Shown here piece by piece: positions 44,421 through 57,050 of a stretch of DNA of 64,000 bases (position 1 is the stretch's first letter; the number at the start of each line of letters is the position of its first letter). The notes beneath the pieces are model-generated. The model was not told where the DNA came from, did no database searches, and saw only the letters and a list, made by a program, of their open reading frames with translations. Both the position numbers and the translations under genes were made by a program. The stretch lies in the NCBI GenBank assembly GCA_026724425.1, contig JAIUCV010000011.1, positions 12,297,501 through 12,361,500 of the forward strand. The letters are read 5' to 3'. Origin of the DNA: Erythrophleum ivorense. Taxonomy: Eukaryota > Streptophyta > Magnoliopsida > Fabales > Fabaceae.

Positions 44421-47143
44421 TTTGACTCGCACTCACATATGTCATTGTGATTCCCTATTTTTTTTGAAGTCTTTTGTCTAAAAAAATTTGGCTTTTAGGG
44501 TTTGATTTCTTGGCATAAAACACTTAAGTGTAGATTTTTTCCTAAATAATAATATTTACAATTAATAATAATTTGTTGGATGTTTATTTAATTTTCTAAA
44601 AATAACAAGTTAATATTGTAGACTAAATTGCTATGCAATTTTCTCAATGACTTATGCACATTAATATAAATTAAACAGATTACTCTATTAATGTGTTGCA
44701 CTCATAGCGTACATGCACTTACCTTTATGGTAATTGCTAAATATTAAAATTATGTATTTTAATTTAAATTAAGCTAATCGTAAAAGAATTAGAAATACAA
44801 CTAACTTAAGGACACAAGAACAACAAAATAAAAGAGAAATGTAATTTTGGACTAAATTGGGAAGTGAAGGATTAGGATTATAATTTCTCCTAATATTTCA
44901 AAAAAAATTAATTAACTTCTTTTTACTTTACTCTTCATGATGATTTTTGCTAATCTAAGACTTTAAATTACTTACAAGCATCTGAATTACTTATAGGCAT
45001 TCTTTATGTAATTAAGGGACTTAATCAAGAATGGGTTTTAATAATTATGTGAGACTAGTAGATATATTCCTATGCTACAAGAAAATTAATCTATTAAACA
45101 AGTTGTATGAGTTCATGTTACTCAATTCATGGCTTAGTGCTAAAATCCTTTTTTCAGTTTATTTAGTTTACTTAAATCATCTAATAGTTTTCATACACTT
45201 AGTAGCATAAAAATAAAGAGTGAATAAATAAATCATATCATAAATTAAATTGTAATAAAAGAGAATAATTACAATATATTACACATTGTGGTTCATCATA
45301 GTCCCAAACTGAGAAGATTAGCCACTTATTACACAAAAATTCAATATTAAGCTCAAGCAATGACCAACAACACTAAGGAAAACAAAGGAAAGAAAGAGAA
45401 AATAGAAAAAAACTAATGAAGATCTTGGCTTCTCTTCAAACCCTAAACATTCCTTCCCTCTAAAATGCTTTTTCTTAGCCTCTTCTAGCCTCCAATAAAC
45501 CCAAAATGACAGCCAAAAAAGAATGGAAGGGTTAAATGCTAAGGAATCTTATAGAAAACGAGGCAAAAAATGTAGCATTTTGTTTTCCCTACAAGAGAGG
45601 CCCAATTGCGCCTTACGTTCTGGCCAAGTCTGGAATAAGAAGTTTATATGGCGCCATGGCACCAAGACACGGGTGATGTGGTGCCTTGACTTCTGCCAAC
45701 TTGGTTTCAACTTAGTTTTGACGTCTTGGGCCTAGGATTTTGATGATTCAACTCCAAGATGATCCTGGCTTATCTTTCCAATTACATGTAGGCATCAGTA
45801 GCTTTCATTGTTTTGAATCATATATATTTAAAGTATGAAAAAATTGGTTACATTAATAAAAATTTAATGACATATTAAATTAAAAATTTATAAGATTAAA
45901 AGTCAATTACAAAGTTTTAAATTATTGAGAACTAACATGATTTAACCTTTTACCTATATCATTATTAAAAATTAGTATAACTGTCTGTATATATATATTT
46001 TTTCCACCCTTAAATTGGTAGGGAGGTAGTCTTTCAACCCTCAATTTTCCATATGAAACAATATGAGTTTCAACTTGGTTGGAGTCAAGTGTACATTCCC
46101 TTATAAATACTATTCGAGTTTTTTTTAATTTAATATGTAATTTTTTTTTTAGTTATAATTGTTTTCAATTATATTCTACTATATACTATATAGGTAATAG
46201 ATGCCTTTGACTAATATTGAGTGAATTAGTATTTTCCTTTGACGTTTTTTGTAATTTTTAATTCATTTTCAACTATTTTTTACTATATTTTCTTCTTTTT
46301 GATACTAATAATTTTATTTTTGAATATATTTTTTTATAATTTCAGAGTTTAGCAATATGATCTGGAGGAATTAGTCTCTTGTTATACTTCATTGAACGGT
46401 TGGATATTAAAAAAAATTTTATATTCAAACATTTGAAGGGTTGTGGGAAGGTAAGTATTTGTCTTCTTACTTTTTAGTAAAGCATTTAATTTTCTTATTT
46501 ATACAACCTTTTTTTTCTTATTTACGTGACTTATATTCTTATGCTTAATTGTCATAAATATTCATTTGCACATTTTTTTTAACACATGGTTCATTTACAA
46601 GGTAAATAAATTTAAATATGAGATTTTTTACCTTCAATCTTGAATGAAAAGCAATGTGGACAGATTACAAAAAGGTTGGGGAGAGTTGGTTATATAATCT
46701 GTTTTTTCTTTTATTTTTTAAAATTATAATATTTGTGTTGGTATATGTAATTATGATTTTTTTTGGAAAAAAAATCTTATGTACAATTGTTAGCGTTGGA
46801 TTTTTTATTTGCAAATAACCTAAGTGCAGCCCTTTGACATTTATAAATGTTGGTGTGGTAATGGCCAAAATTATTTCATTATAGTCGAGCTAATTAGTTT
46901 GCAATCTTAATGAAAAATATATAAATATAATAATGATATCTTTAATTATTATTTTAATGTTTTAATATATAGTTATGATTATAGCGTATTTGTTATTGAT
47001 TTTATATAAGAAAAGATAAATCTGGTCTAATTATTTATAAATTGATAAATTATTCAATTATGTGTGTAAGGAAGCTTAACATATATATAATAGTATAGTT
47101 TTATAGCGGAGATGACAGGTTAGCTTTTCACAAATTATATATG
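44421..47143. other. AT-rich region without recognisable genes
   Basis: No coding or RNA feature could be supported. 45,420-45,740 is less AT-rich and reads like part of an LTR or transposon flank, but no ends or domains were found. Confidence 0.5.
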
Positions 47144-48992
47144 ACATAAATAATGTTAGAGAAGTGTTATATACTATTGCAAAAAATGCACAAATTAGAG
47201 GAGATGAAACACCTTTGTATGCATAAATTGGCGTATAAATTGGAGAAAAAAAGAAAGATGGGGATTGATAATTTCACAAGGAAACATGCCTTTTAGAAAA
47301 AAGATAATTTTAATTTTTCAAATAATTTAGGAAAAAAGTTTATATTTATAGTTTAGGATTTATTAAGTTAAGTTATATGAGTTGATCAATTTAATTTTAT
47401 TAAAAGTCTAAGATTTATTAAAAATCGTAACCTAGTTTAATAAAGTTTTAAAAGTTTGATACTCTTTACGGCTTGGGATTATATTTCATTGGATTTAGTC
47501 ACTTTTTTAGAGTCTAATGTATATTTTTTTAATAAAAAATTTAATTATTCACATTTTATATGTGTGTTTGTAAATCTTGACTTCCTAACTCTTAAATCCT
47601 ATAAATCTTTTAACTTGTATTACTAAACTTTTAAACAAATTTTAAACCTTATCCCTTAAAATTTAAAACTTTAAACTTTTATATCTTAATATAAACTCTT
47701 AAACTTTAACTTTAATCGATAGATAAGAAAAAATAAATATAAAAAAATTCTTCAATAATTTGACAATAATAATTAATAAATTTGATATAAATCATTGTTC
47801 TTCTAGAAGTTAGAGGAACAATTATTTGTTAAAATGAAATTTTGGTTTCTAAAATAATAACAAACTAAATTTATTATCTGTTTTTATTAATATAACTATC
47901 TTTATAAAAATTATATTTTATACACAAAAATTAGTGAGGAAAGAAGTGAGATTAAGTGAAAAGAAAGGTCTACTTTTTGCTATTGATTAGAAAAAATGAA
48001 TATGTTTTTCTTTTGAATACAAAAAAGAAGAAAGACCACCAGTTTCTTTATTTCTTTTCTTAATCTATTTTTAAATGTAATTTCTTGACACTTTATTTCA
48101 TCAACGATTTCTAGTACTCAACATATTCATTCTTTTTTTATATAAAAGAAAAAATATATTTATTTTATCTAATCAATAATATATAGTAGATTTCTCTTTT
48201 CATTTGGTCTCACTTTGTTTTTTATTAATTTTTGTGTATAAAATGTTATTTCAACAAAGATGATTTGTGTTAATAAAAATAGATAATAAATTAAGTTAAC
48301 TGTGATTTTAGAAGAAAAAAATTTATTTTAAAAAATAACTATTTCTCTCACTTTTGGAAGAATAATAATCTACATCAAATTTATTAATTATTGTCATAAA
48401 AATAATTATTGGAGAATTTTTTTTATATTTATTTTTCTTTATTTATGGGTTAAAGTTTATGAGTTTAAATTAAGATATAAAAATTTAAAATTTAAAATTT
48501 TATGAGATAAAGTTTAATGATTGAAGTTTAAAGGTTTAGAAGGACAGATTAAATTAAAGGGTTTAGGGAATTTAGGGGCTAGAAAGCCATTATTTTGGAG
48601 CACACATGTAAAATGCTATAATTATTTTAAAAAAATGTATTAGACTCTAAAAAAGTGGTATGATTTAATGAAATTTAACTATAGGCCTAAAAGGTTATCA
48701 GTCTTAAGAAACTCTATTAAATTAAGCTACAATTTTATTGGTTTGCACTTAGATTTTTAATAACATTAAATAGATCAACTCATAAAATTTCATTTAATAA
48801 ATTTTAGATTACAAATATGTACCATTTATCAAATCATTGGAGAAATTGAAATTGCCTTTTTCTTGAAAGGCATGTTTTTTCTTCATAATTATCAATCTCA
48901 TCTCTTTCTTTTTATCTAATTTGTTCACCTCTCGATGCATTGTTTCAATTTTCTATCGTAGTATATAGTGTTTTTCTAACATTATTTATGTT
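47144..48992. repeat. Large palindrome 1 (arms about 0.9 kb)
   Basis: The left arm (47,144 to about 48,060) reappears inverted to 48,992: for example ACATAAATAATGTTAGA near 47,145 and TCTAACATTATTTATGT near 48,976, and ACATGCCTTT near 47,285 with AAGGCATGT near 48,868. The centre is near 48,060-48,070 with almost no spacer. Arms differ by scattered substitutions and small indels. There is no open frame. It is probably a foldback element or a nearly perfect inverted duplication. Confidence 0.85.
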
Positions 48993-48999
48993 ACTCTTC

Positions 49000-49286
49000 A
49001 GTAATGTAAACGCTGAAATCAATCTTTCATCTTCATTATCAAACTATATTGTTATAAATATATTAGGCTTGGTTATACATATATATATTTGAATAATTAA
49101 TCAATTTGTAAGTGATTATACTTGATTTATCTTTGCTTTCATAAAGTTAATAATAAATATGTCATAATTACATCTACACATTAAAACTATAATTAAAGAC
49201 ATAATTATTATATTTGTATATTTTTTACTAGGATTACAAACTAACCCTTTTAATTGTAATGAAATATTCTTCGCTATTAGTAATCA
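49000..49286 (-). pseudogene. Degraded NLR CC/linker exon remnants
   Basis: Aligns with 17,545-17,865 of the NLR locus in the same orientation, including the exon boundary region (TTGAATAATTAATCAATTT) and the small exon at 17,810-17,920 (up to TATTCTTCGCTATTAGTAAT). No open frame survives. With the BED copy at 49.9-50.1 kb it preserves the CC-linker-BED order of the locus, so it marks a third, largely destroyed family member. Confidence 0.65.
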
Positions 49287-49884
49287 CTTCATCCTTGAGT
49301 GTGTTGTTAAAATTGTTAATCATGTACTAAAATACTATGCATACTTCTAAAATAATTTGAATGAGATTTTGCCAATTTGCTTAGAGTTAAGAAGGATAAA
49401 TGAACATAGTTATTGGATGGACTCCCCTCCAGTTATTGTTTTATGAAAAGAGGTCACTGACATTGCAGTTATTGTTTTAGTCCAGGAATTAGAACAAAAA
49501 TATTTTATGATAAATACGAACTAATTGAGGGGACTGGCAAAAAAGTAACTTGTTCGTTCAAAATTAGAATGTCTGGACATGAGGGGGCGCTGCTGCATGT
49601 TCAGACTTCTTTCCCTAAAAAAAAAAAAGGCTACGCGGCTACTTTGCTGCCGCATAGGGTGCTGTCTCCTCCCTATAGGATAAAGAATTGTTTCTCACCA
49701 AAATAAGGTGGGAAACATTTGACCATATTTTTAATGGAAACACATTTATTTTTTTTTAAAAAATTTAATAATGTAAAAATAATAAAATTATATTCAAATT
49801 AATTAAAAAATAAATATTCAAATTGATTATTAAAATAATAATGTAATGTAGTATAGATACTAATAAATTCCAACTACATGTACT

Positions 49885-50060
49885 TTAATCCTTGTAAATC
49901 TTGGGACAAGTCTTAATATTTTTCTTTTCAGTTCCAACTATATGTACTTTAATCCTTGTAATACGTCCAGCAAATTGGTGTCCACAAAATTTGCATTTGT
50001 GTTTACCATTTTTTATAAAAATTATATATTGTCAAATAGGATCTTTGTTCTTTCTCATTA
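49885..50060 (-). pseudogene. BED-finger exon copy, left arm of palindrome 2
   Basis: The minus strand reads KDPI-stop-QYIIFIKNGKHKCKFC, then GHQFAGRITRIKVHIVG and KTCPKIYKD: a full BED finger homologous to the exon at 19,947-20,255. The expected Trp after KDPI is TGA. CxxC, His and the last Cys positions are present. Confidence 0.85.
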
Positions 50061-50252
50061 TATGATATTCCTTACAAAAATAAACTTATTTATATCAATT
50101 ACATCCATGGTCAATCATTTTTGTAAATTGTTCTAGGGAAAGAGGAATTGAATTTAAATTTTATAGAGCTCTAGTATCACAAGACAGAATCATTTAAATA
50201 TTTCAGTGAAATATTTTTGTAATTGATATAAATAAGTTTATTTTTGTAAGGA

Positions 50253-50420
50253 ATATCATATAATGGGAAAGAACAAAGATCCTATTTGGCAATGTATAAT
50301 TTTTATAAAAAATGGGAAACACATGCAAATTTGCTGGACGTGTTACAAGGATTAAAGTACATATAATTGGAATTGAAAATAAAGGTATTAAGACTTGTCA
50401 TGAGGTTTATAAGGATTAAA
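50253..50420 (+). pseudogene. BED-finger exon copy, right arm of palindrome 2
   Basis: The plus strand reads MGKNKDPIWQCIIFIKNGKH and then loses about 15 bp that encode the CxxC part, continuing in shifted form to RVTRIKVHIIGIENKGIKTC. The Trp is intact here (TGG), but the zinc site is gone. It is the inverted partner of 49,885-50,060. Confidence 0.82.
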
Positions 50421-50960
50421 GTACATATAGTTGAAATTTATTAGTATCTATACTACATTACATTATTATTTTAATAAATCAATTTGAATATTTATTTTTT
50501 TAATTAATTTGAATATAATTTCATTATTAAATTTTTTTTAAAAAAATAAATGTGTTTCCATCGAAAATATGGTCAAATGTTTCCCACCTTATTTTGGTTA
50601 GAAACAATTATTTACCCTATAGGGAGGAGACAACACCATATGCAGTAGCAAAGTAGCCGCGTAACCTTTTTTTTTTTGGGAAGGAAGTATGGACATACAG
50701 CAACATCCGAACATTCCAATTTTGAATGAACAAGTTACTTATTCGCTAGTCCTCTCAATTAGTTGGTATTCATCATAAAATGCTTTTGTTCCAGTTCTTG
50801 GACTAAAACAATAATTGGAGGGGAGTCCATCTAATAACTATGTTCATTTACCCTTTTCAACTCTGAGCAGATTAACAAAATCTCATTCAAATTATTTCAG
50901 AAGTATACATGGTATTTTAGTACATGATTAACAATTTTAGCAACACACTCAGGGATGAAG

Positions 50961-51836
50961 TTTTGCAAAATGGGATGCTTTAAAAATTGCTAATTAAGGC
51001 TTTTAGCAGAAGAGGTTCAGGTTGTCCAAAGCCCCAACTTCGCATCCATCCTAATTGTGAATAACACGTCCCATTGCCCTGCTTGAAATGCCTAGATCCC
51101 ACCATGAAATCAAATCCTCCCTTCCATTTTTGCAGCGGCAAAGTAGCTACATAGCATTTTCATGGGGACCACAACACCCAGGATCCCCTCATCCTTGTTC
51201 AAAATTTTTTTCCTTACTTTTGGATATACATTTTGAAAACTAAACCCAGTTGTATCGGGGTGGGAAACTATCACTCGTTATGTTCACCGTAATTTTAAGT
51301 TATTTGAGTTTATTTAGGTATAGTTGTGTCACCAAACAATTTTATCCCATATTAAATGTAATTTTTTAAGTGAAATTAAAGAATTTTGAAAATTATAATT
51401 CAGTGATTAAATTATTGAAAATTTCTAATACTTTATATAGGTATTCAAATAAAATATTGCATATTTTTGAAAATATTATTTGAAGTTTTCATAGTGTCTC
51501 TTATCTCTCCTTTTTATTTTTCACAAAGCATTTTTTTTTTAATTTACAAAACATGCCTTCTTCTCACACTTAAATATTGGCAATATTATCAACTTTAGGA
51601 TTCTAGTCCATTACATTTTGGGTTCACCCCTTATGTGTGGTCTTGTTTGGATAACAAAATTTGTACTTTTTTTATTCTTAGTGAGGATTCCATTACCTTT
51701 GGATTAACCCTTTTTGTGTGGTCTTGCTTTGAATAATGGATATCCCAACCTAATAAGTAATAGCTAAGTTTATAGTATTAAAAAGTGAAGTAAGTGTCTT
51801 GATATACTATATGCATAATATTAATGATCATTATCT

Positions 51837-51869
<33 letters not shown>

Positions 51870-52595
51870 TAATATGCAAATATATTCATGGTATATTTTT
51901 GTCATTAAGTTTTTTTTACAATTAGTTATGTAACAAGTGATACTTCATTGTAATTATAATTATTGTGATTATCAGTAGAAATTGGTTAATAATAAAACTA
52001 TAGAAGTTTGTTTGCTTCATAATCACAAATTGATTAACGTTGTTGATATTCATTCTCTAATGAAGTAAGGTTGGATATAATTCTGAAATTGTTCAAAACA
52101 GTGATCCAAATAAAAATAAAAATCATCCATCCAATCTACATTGCATGCATGTAAGAATTTTTCTTATTAAATGAGAGAGAATATGGACCAAAATTTTATG
52201 TGCAAGTAGTGTTCATAAAAAAAATATTCATCAATACACTACTAAAATTATGGATTAAATAAGTATATTTCAATACTTTGTAGAGTCTTTATTAAAATTT
52301 ATTTAAAAAGAAAATGAATTATTTACAAATATTTGGTTTTCAACCAGCCATCATAATAAACTCAATAATGATTTGATAAGAAGATATTATTAAAGACATG
52401 TCTTGAAGTGCAAGAAGTATAACACAAAATAACAAAAATTTTATCTATAATTTTTTATTTTTTTTTTCATTTTATCCCACCAATTTTAACTTTAGCATTT
52501 TATTTTATTTTATTTTATGTTGTAGTTTTATGCTGTAAAATGGAAGGAGGTGCTTTTGGGTAAAATACATATCCACAACACCTTTCTTAACTTGA
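50961..52595 (+). repeat. Dispersed repeat R, copy 1, first part
   Basis: Aligns in direct orientation with 61,967-63,510 and inverted with about 57,930-59,500. Landmarks are GTGAATAACAC, a GCAGCGGCAAAGTAGC tract, TCACCAAAC and GTTGTAGTTTTATG. A minus-oriented solo LTR interrupts it at 52,596; it resumes at 55,399. A TA microsatellite lies at 51,838-51,864. No gene. Confidence 0.8.
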
Positions 52596-55398
52596 TGTCA
52601 CACCTTAAAACCAAAAGTGTGATCAACACAGAAGATAAACAATGTCTCTTCTGTAAGCCTTTCAAAAACTAAAATCCTACCTAAGAGTAAGTGAAAATTT
52701 CTATAATTCAATAATAGATGATAACACCAGCTAGAGCAATTTTTTAATTATACTTATATTAAACACATTTGATTGCAAGTAGTTCTTGTAGAAATCTCGA
52801 TGGAGCCTCCCTTGCATTTTGGATATTTTGATATTTCTACAAATCAACCAACTAATACATATACATTCAAAAGGAATTTCCAATGTCAATTTAGACTAGT
52901 ATAAGCAAATTCTTAAGGGTGGGGGAAAACCCTATATGTGATTAAGTGGAGTTACGTACAACATTTTACAGAGCAAAATAAATTATATTTATATCAACAA
53001 AATATACCCATGTGAATAGGTGCGGGGATCACCAAGAAGAAATGGAAATTCAACTATTTCTATGCCCTTAATGATGGACTAAGGTCCGCACCACTATCTG
53101 AAAAAAATGTTAAAAATACACGAATGAGTTTGACATTCAATAAGTAAATAATGCTACCCATAACAATAGGAATAAACCACACCACCCAATTAAATATAAA
53201 TAATGTATGATATATGTCTTATGTGAGTCATTCTTAAAAGTACACAAGGAGCATCTAAACAAAATCAAACAAAGCAGATGTAGAGCACACAGTCCACAAA
53301 AAAAATAACCATAGATGCAGAGCCTTCTGCTCGCAAAAAGCAAAATAGATCCACGTGTGGTGGCCACCCACACGAGGCTAGCAACACCCTTACTAATTGG
53401 GTTATAAATCATGGTGCGCTAAGGCTAACCTCTACTGCGGTTAGTTGCAGGGTTCTGAAACAAATAGCTCTTGCAAAAAAATAATCTCAGAAATATATGC
53501 TCAGAGTAAATCAAATTTTAATTTATATATACTTATAGTTCCAACATATGACAAAGTACATCAATAAATATTTCTATAGTCCAAAAAATACTTTAAGCAT
53601 TTTGGTGTGTAAATAATCAAAAACACATTTTTTTAAAAAAGTAAATTCATTAACGTAAATAATTATAAACATATTCAATAAAGTCAATGCAATAATTAAA
53701 GAGTATTTAACCACAATCCTTAAAATAAAATGTATAATTAGCATTATTTACTCACATCTTAATTAAGGAGTATTTAACCACAACACCTTATCTTAACAAG
53801 TTTTTTTAGATATAGTACTTAATTTGGTCCTATCCTTGAACACTAGTATAAATTTATTCATCTAATTTTAATTTCAACATTCAGTATACTAACCATCTCT
53901 CTCTATTTGCCATTAAACTATTTCAAAGATTTTTTTGGGTAGTTTAAGATATAAATGAATGAGATAATTAATATTGACATAAGTAAATATATATACATAA
54001 GTAAACTTCAAGAAAATTAACCATTTAGTCATTTCAACCGTTAAACCAATAGTCCCAAGGAAAAACCTCAATAATTGGCTCAAAAATTTATAAAATTTGC
54101 TTGAATCCCAACAAAAATATAGAAAGCATTATACAACATGTAAGCATATTAAATATTAGCATTAAGATTCTCAATGTTGAGGCATTAAATGGAAAGGGTG
54201 GTTCCTTGAATATATATATATATATATATATTATTACTTTTGTACTCACTTTTTACTCCTTATTGTTGCACCTCTTAAACGAGCCCTACCACCAAAATAG
54301 CCACGCTTAAACACTTGAATTTCCTAGCCTGGTTGAGACTCGAGGTAAGGAGAAGATGAAGCCAATTAGGATCTTGTGCACTTCCCTCAGCTCTCTCTTT
54401 GACATAAGCATGAAACAGCCCCCTCCCTAAAGCACCCTTCAACTCAGTTGTGCAATCCAGAGTAAGAATTTAGAGTTAAAAGAGAATAGTTATACACGAT
54501 AGAAAATAGCGGCAAAACTCAACAAAGGGGACAGTTACATCAGTAGAATTTAACATAAAAGCAACACAAATGAAACCTGTTGTAGCAAAGGAATGGAGGT
54601 GAAAGTTGATGAATTTTTTTTTCTGGTTGTGCTCGTGGTATCCTAGATTTTTGCGCAACAACCCAGAAACTGAAATGGGAAACCAAGAAAAGAACAAATC
54701 TGCACGAAACCCAATCGTAGTAGCACAACACAGTGGCTGCAGGATAAAGGCACGCCAAGATTGAAGCAACAAAAATTAGAGCAGAGTTGTTGAGGGAAGG
54801 ACATCAGATGTACCTGTTCTACTCTTGCTGTCTGAGATAGTCATGGTACTATAAATGTGTCGTGTGTTAGGGATGGAGAAAGACAGAAAAACCAATGTCC
54901 TAGCTACACAGGTAAGGGTGTTTTCAGTAAAATAAAAAATAAATAAATTAGGAAGAATTTTTTTTTTTTTAACTTCTGCCAAGGGACTGCAGGATAAAGA
55001 CACGCCAAGATTGTTGTTTCTGAGTATATAAAAAAAACAAAAGACACGTCGAGATTGAAGCAACAAAAATTGGAGCAGAGTTGTTGAAGGAAAGACATCA
55101 GATGTACTTATTCTGCTCTTGTTGTCTGAGACAATCATGGCGCTATAAATGTGGCGTGTGTCAAAAAGTGGGATGGAGAAAGACAGAAAAACCAACGTCC
55201 TAGCTATACAGGTAAGGGTGTTTTCAGTAAAATAAAAAATAAATAAATTAAGAAGATTTTTTTTTTAACTACTACCAAGGGAATGCTCGAACTTAAGATC
55301 AGAGTGATAAAAGTCTTTTCTATTGCCACTATATCCAAGCCTCAATTTTAGTTACCTTAACCAATTTACTTATATAAGTAAATGTTCGGGTCTTCACA
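52596..55398 (-). mobile_element. Solo LTR (minus orientation) interrupting repeat R
   Basis: Bounded by TGTCACACC at 52,596 and by CTTCACA at 55,398, i.e. on the minus strand TGTGAAGACCCGAAC ... GGTGTGACA, with TG...CA termini and gypsy-like end motifs. The flanking repeat R is continuous in the copy at 63,500-63,530 and broken here exactly at these points. Candidate target-site bases CTTGA and GTTGG match in 3 of 5 positions. Length 2.8 kb. No internal domain or gene; several small frames are incidental. Confidence 0.72.
54736..55290. repeat. Tandem duplication of about 295 bp inside the solo LTR
   Basis: The segment from GCAGAGTTGTTG at about 54,781 recurs at about 55,075, with matching text through GGTAAGGGTGTTTTCAGTAA and a following A/T tract. 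The copies differ by scattered substitutions. Confidence 0.85.
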
Positions 55399-56270
55399 GT
55401 TGGGAGCAGTCAAGCATAACTATTTTTCTTTCACAAGCCAAGAAGAAAAGAACAGAGACATGTTTTTCTCCTGGCCTTCGAAAAACAGAGAGCTCTTTTC
55501 CTTCTTGAAAACATTTACCCACACCTTTGAACGAGAAGTTTGGGACTTCGAAGAAGACAATGACCTTGACTTTGCTTCGTTGGTTGCCCATTCTTTATTG
55601 TTTTTTAGTAGCACTATCTCTTGTCCAAGGTGAAATTTCTGAAAACTTTCTTTGTTTTAATGATTGTCGTCTCTTTCTGTCTTTGGGATTGTCATTGTCA
55701 TCTCTTTTTGTTTCTTAAACACTTTCTTTGTTATAATGAAATGGGTTATTTCGGATGTTGCTATGTTTTTATTTGGCTGCAAGTCGCAGCTTCTTTTCCT
55801 GTTCTAAATCGAGAATTGGTTACTTTTTATTTGATTGAAATAATTTATTGCGTTATTATCTCGACTCTCTTTAGTTTCATTCCATTTTTTCTAGACATTT
55901 GAATGTTATCTCACCATCTTAGGTTTCTTTTATTTTTAATGTTGTTTGGTCTCAGAGTTTGAATGTATCATGGGTTTAATGTCTTTTTGTTTGTGTTATT
56001 CTGATGTTGTTTCTCTAGGTTTAATGCCTTTTAGTTTTCACTTCCCTTAGAGGAATGAAGTTGCTCTACTTAGGGGAAGAGGTGAAAGCGTTGGTTTAAC
56101 TAGTTATTAGTTTTGTGCTTTTCCAAAGCCAGTTGAGTGTGATGATAGATATTATTTTACAATATTAAAATCTTGAGTATTCTCAATTTAATATATATGG
56201 ACAGAAATAGAACAGAGATTAAACAAGTATGATCTTTAAGACAAATATTTGTTGAAAATCATACTATTTT
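55399..56270 (+). repeat. Dispersed repeat R, copy 1, second part
   Basis: Aligns with 63,511-64,000 (direct) and with 57,010-57,900 (inverted), for instance GGGAGCAGTCAAGCATAACT, CACTTTCTTTGTTATAATGA and CTTCCCTTAGAGGAATGAAG. Small frames on both strands are not conserved as proteins across copies. Confidence 0.8.
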
Positions 56271-56616
56271 CTCTGTTGTTCTAAGAAATGTGCAACCATT
56301 GAACTTATTTGTGCAAGTACATACAATAGATTTTCTTGTATTTTTTTTCACATTGTCTCTATGTGCTTAATGTTTTGTCTTTTATTTCATTATTTTCAAA
56401 AAGAATTCATTTTTCCTGTGGTCCATCCGCCTGTAATGTTTTCTAAATATACACATTTAAATAGTTTCATTTATTTTTATGTTTAAAATTTGGAACAATT
56501 TTGATATTTTTGTTGATATTTTAAAAAGAGTTAAAAAACTTATACGTGTTTTGTTGTTTTACTTTATTGTAAAAGTTAAAATGTATGATTATGTGTATTG
56601 TTTTACTATATGTACT

Positions 56617-56790
56617 TTAATCCTTGTAAATCTCAAGACAAATCTTAATATCCTTCTTTTCAATTTTAACTATATGTACTTTAATCCTTGTAACACGTCC
56701 AGCAAATTGGTGTCCACAAAATTTGCATTTGTGTTTCTCATTTTTCATAAAAATTATATATTGCCAAATAAGATCTTTGTTTTTTCCCAT
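56617..56790 (-). CDS. Intact 57-codon BED-finger micro-frame (family fragment)
   Basis: ATG at 56,790 to TAA at 56,617-56,619, reading MGKNKDLIWQYIIFMKNEKH, then KCKFCGHQFAGRVTRIKVHI, then a Lys-rich end with ICLEIYKD. The zinc-ligand pattern CxxC...H...C is complete. The text upstream (TTTTTGCAG just before GGAATATC) looks like the intron acceptor of the NLR BED exon. It is therefore an exon fragment of the BED-NLR family, the best preserved of the three in this region. It lies between inverted copies of repeat R. Whether it is expressed is unknown; a fragment is more likely than a gene. Confidence 0.6.
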   Translation of the reverse strand: MGKNKDLIWQYIIFMKNEKHKCKFCGHQFAGRVTRIKVHIVKIEKKDIKICLEIYKD

Positions 56791-56934
56791 TATATGATAT
56801 TCCCTGCAAAAACAAATTTATTTATATCAATTACATCCATGGTCAATCATTTTTATAAATTGTTCTAGGAAAAGAGGAATTTTAAATTTTATAGAGCTCT
56901 AGTATCACAAGACAGAATCATTTAAATATTTCAC

Positions 56935-57050
56935 TGAATGAATCAAAGAACACAGCAAAGAAGAAAAAGAAACCTAATCCAATGTTAGATGGATGAGATA
57001 TTGTTGGATGATTACATTGATTTGGCTCAAAGATGATAGTTGTTTAATCT
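56935..57050 (-). other. Copy of the NLR locus upstream region
   Basis: Aligns with 21,425-21,540 (shared CCAATGTTAGA, TTGATTT-GCTCA and GATGATAG-like texts), in the same position relative to the BED copy as in the NLR locus. It supports a former BED-NLR member at this place. Confidence 0.6.

Larger units (their letters stand above)
49287..50960. repeat. Large palindrome 2 containing BED exon copies in both arms
   Basis: Left arm 49,287-50,104 and right arm 50,217-50,960 are inverted copies separated by about 112 bp. Arm ends match at CTTCATCC / GGATGAAG-like texts, and the inner ends at CTTACAAAAATAAACTTATT and its reverse. Both arms include a BED-finger exon copy and a tract with the CTACGCGGCTACTTTGCTGC motif. 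Arms diverge modestly. Confidence 0.88.

Noticed and set aside
45420..45740. Possible gene or LTR segment with higher GC content
   Set aside because: The 70-codon frame has no motif; no LTR ends, PBS or polypurine tract were found nearby.
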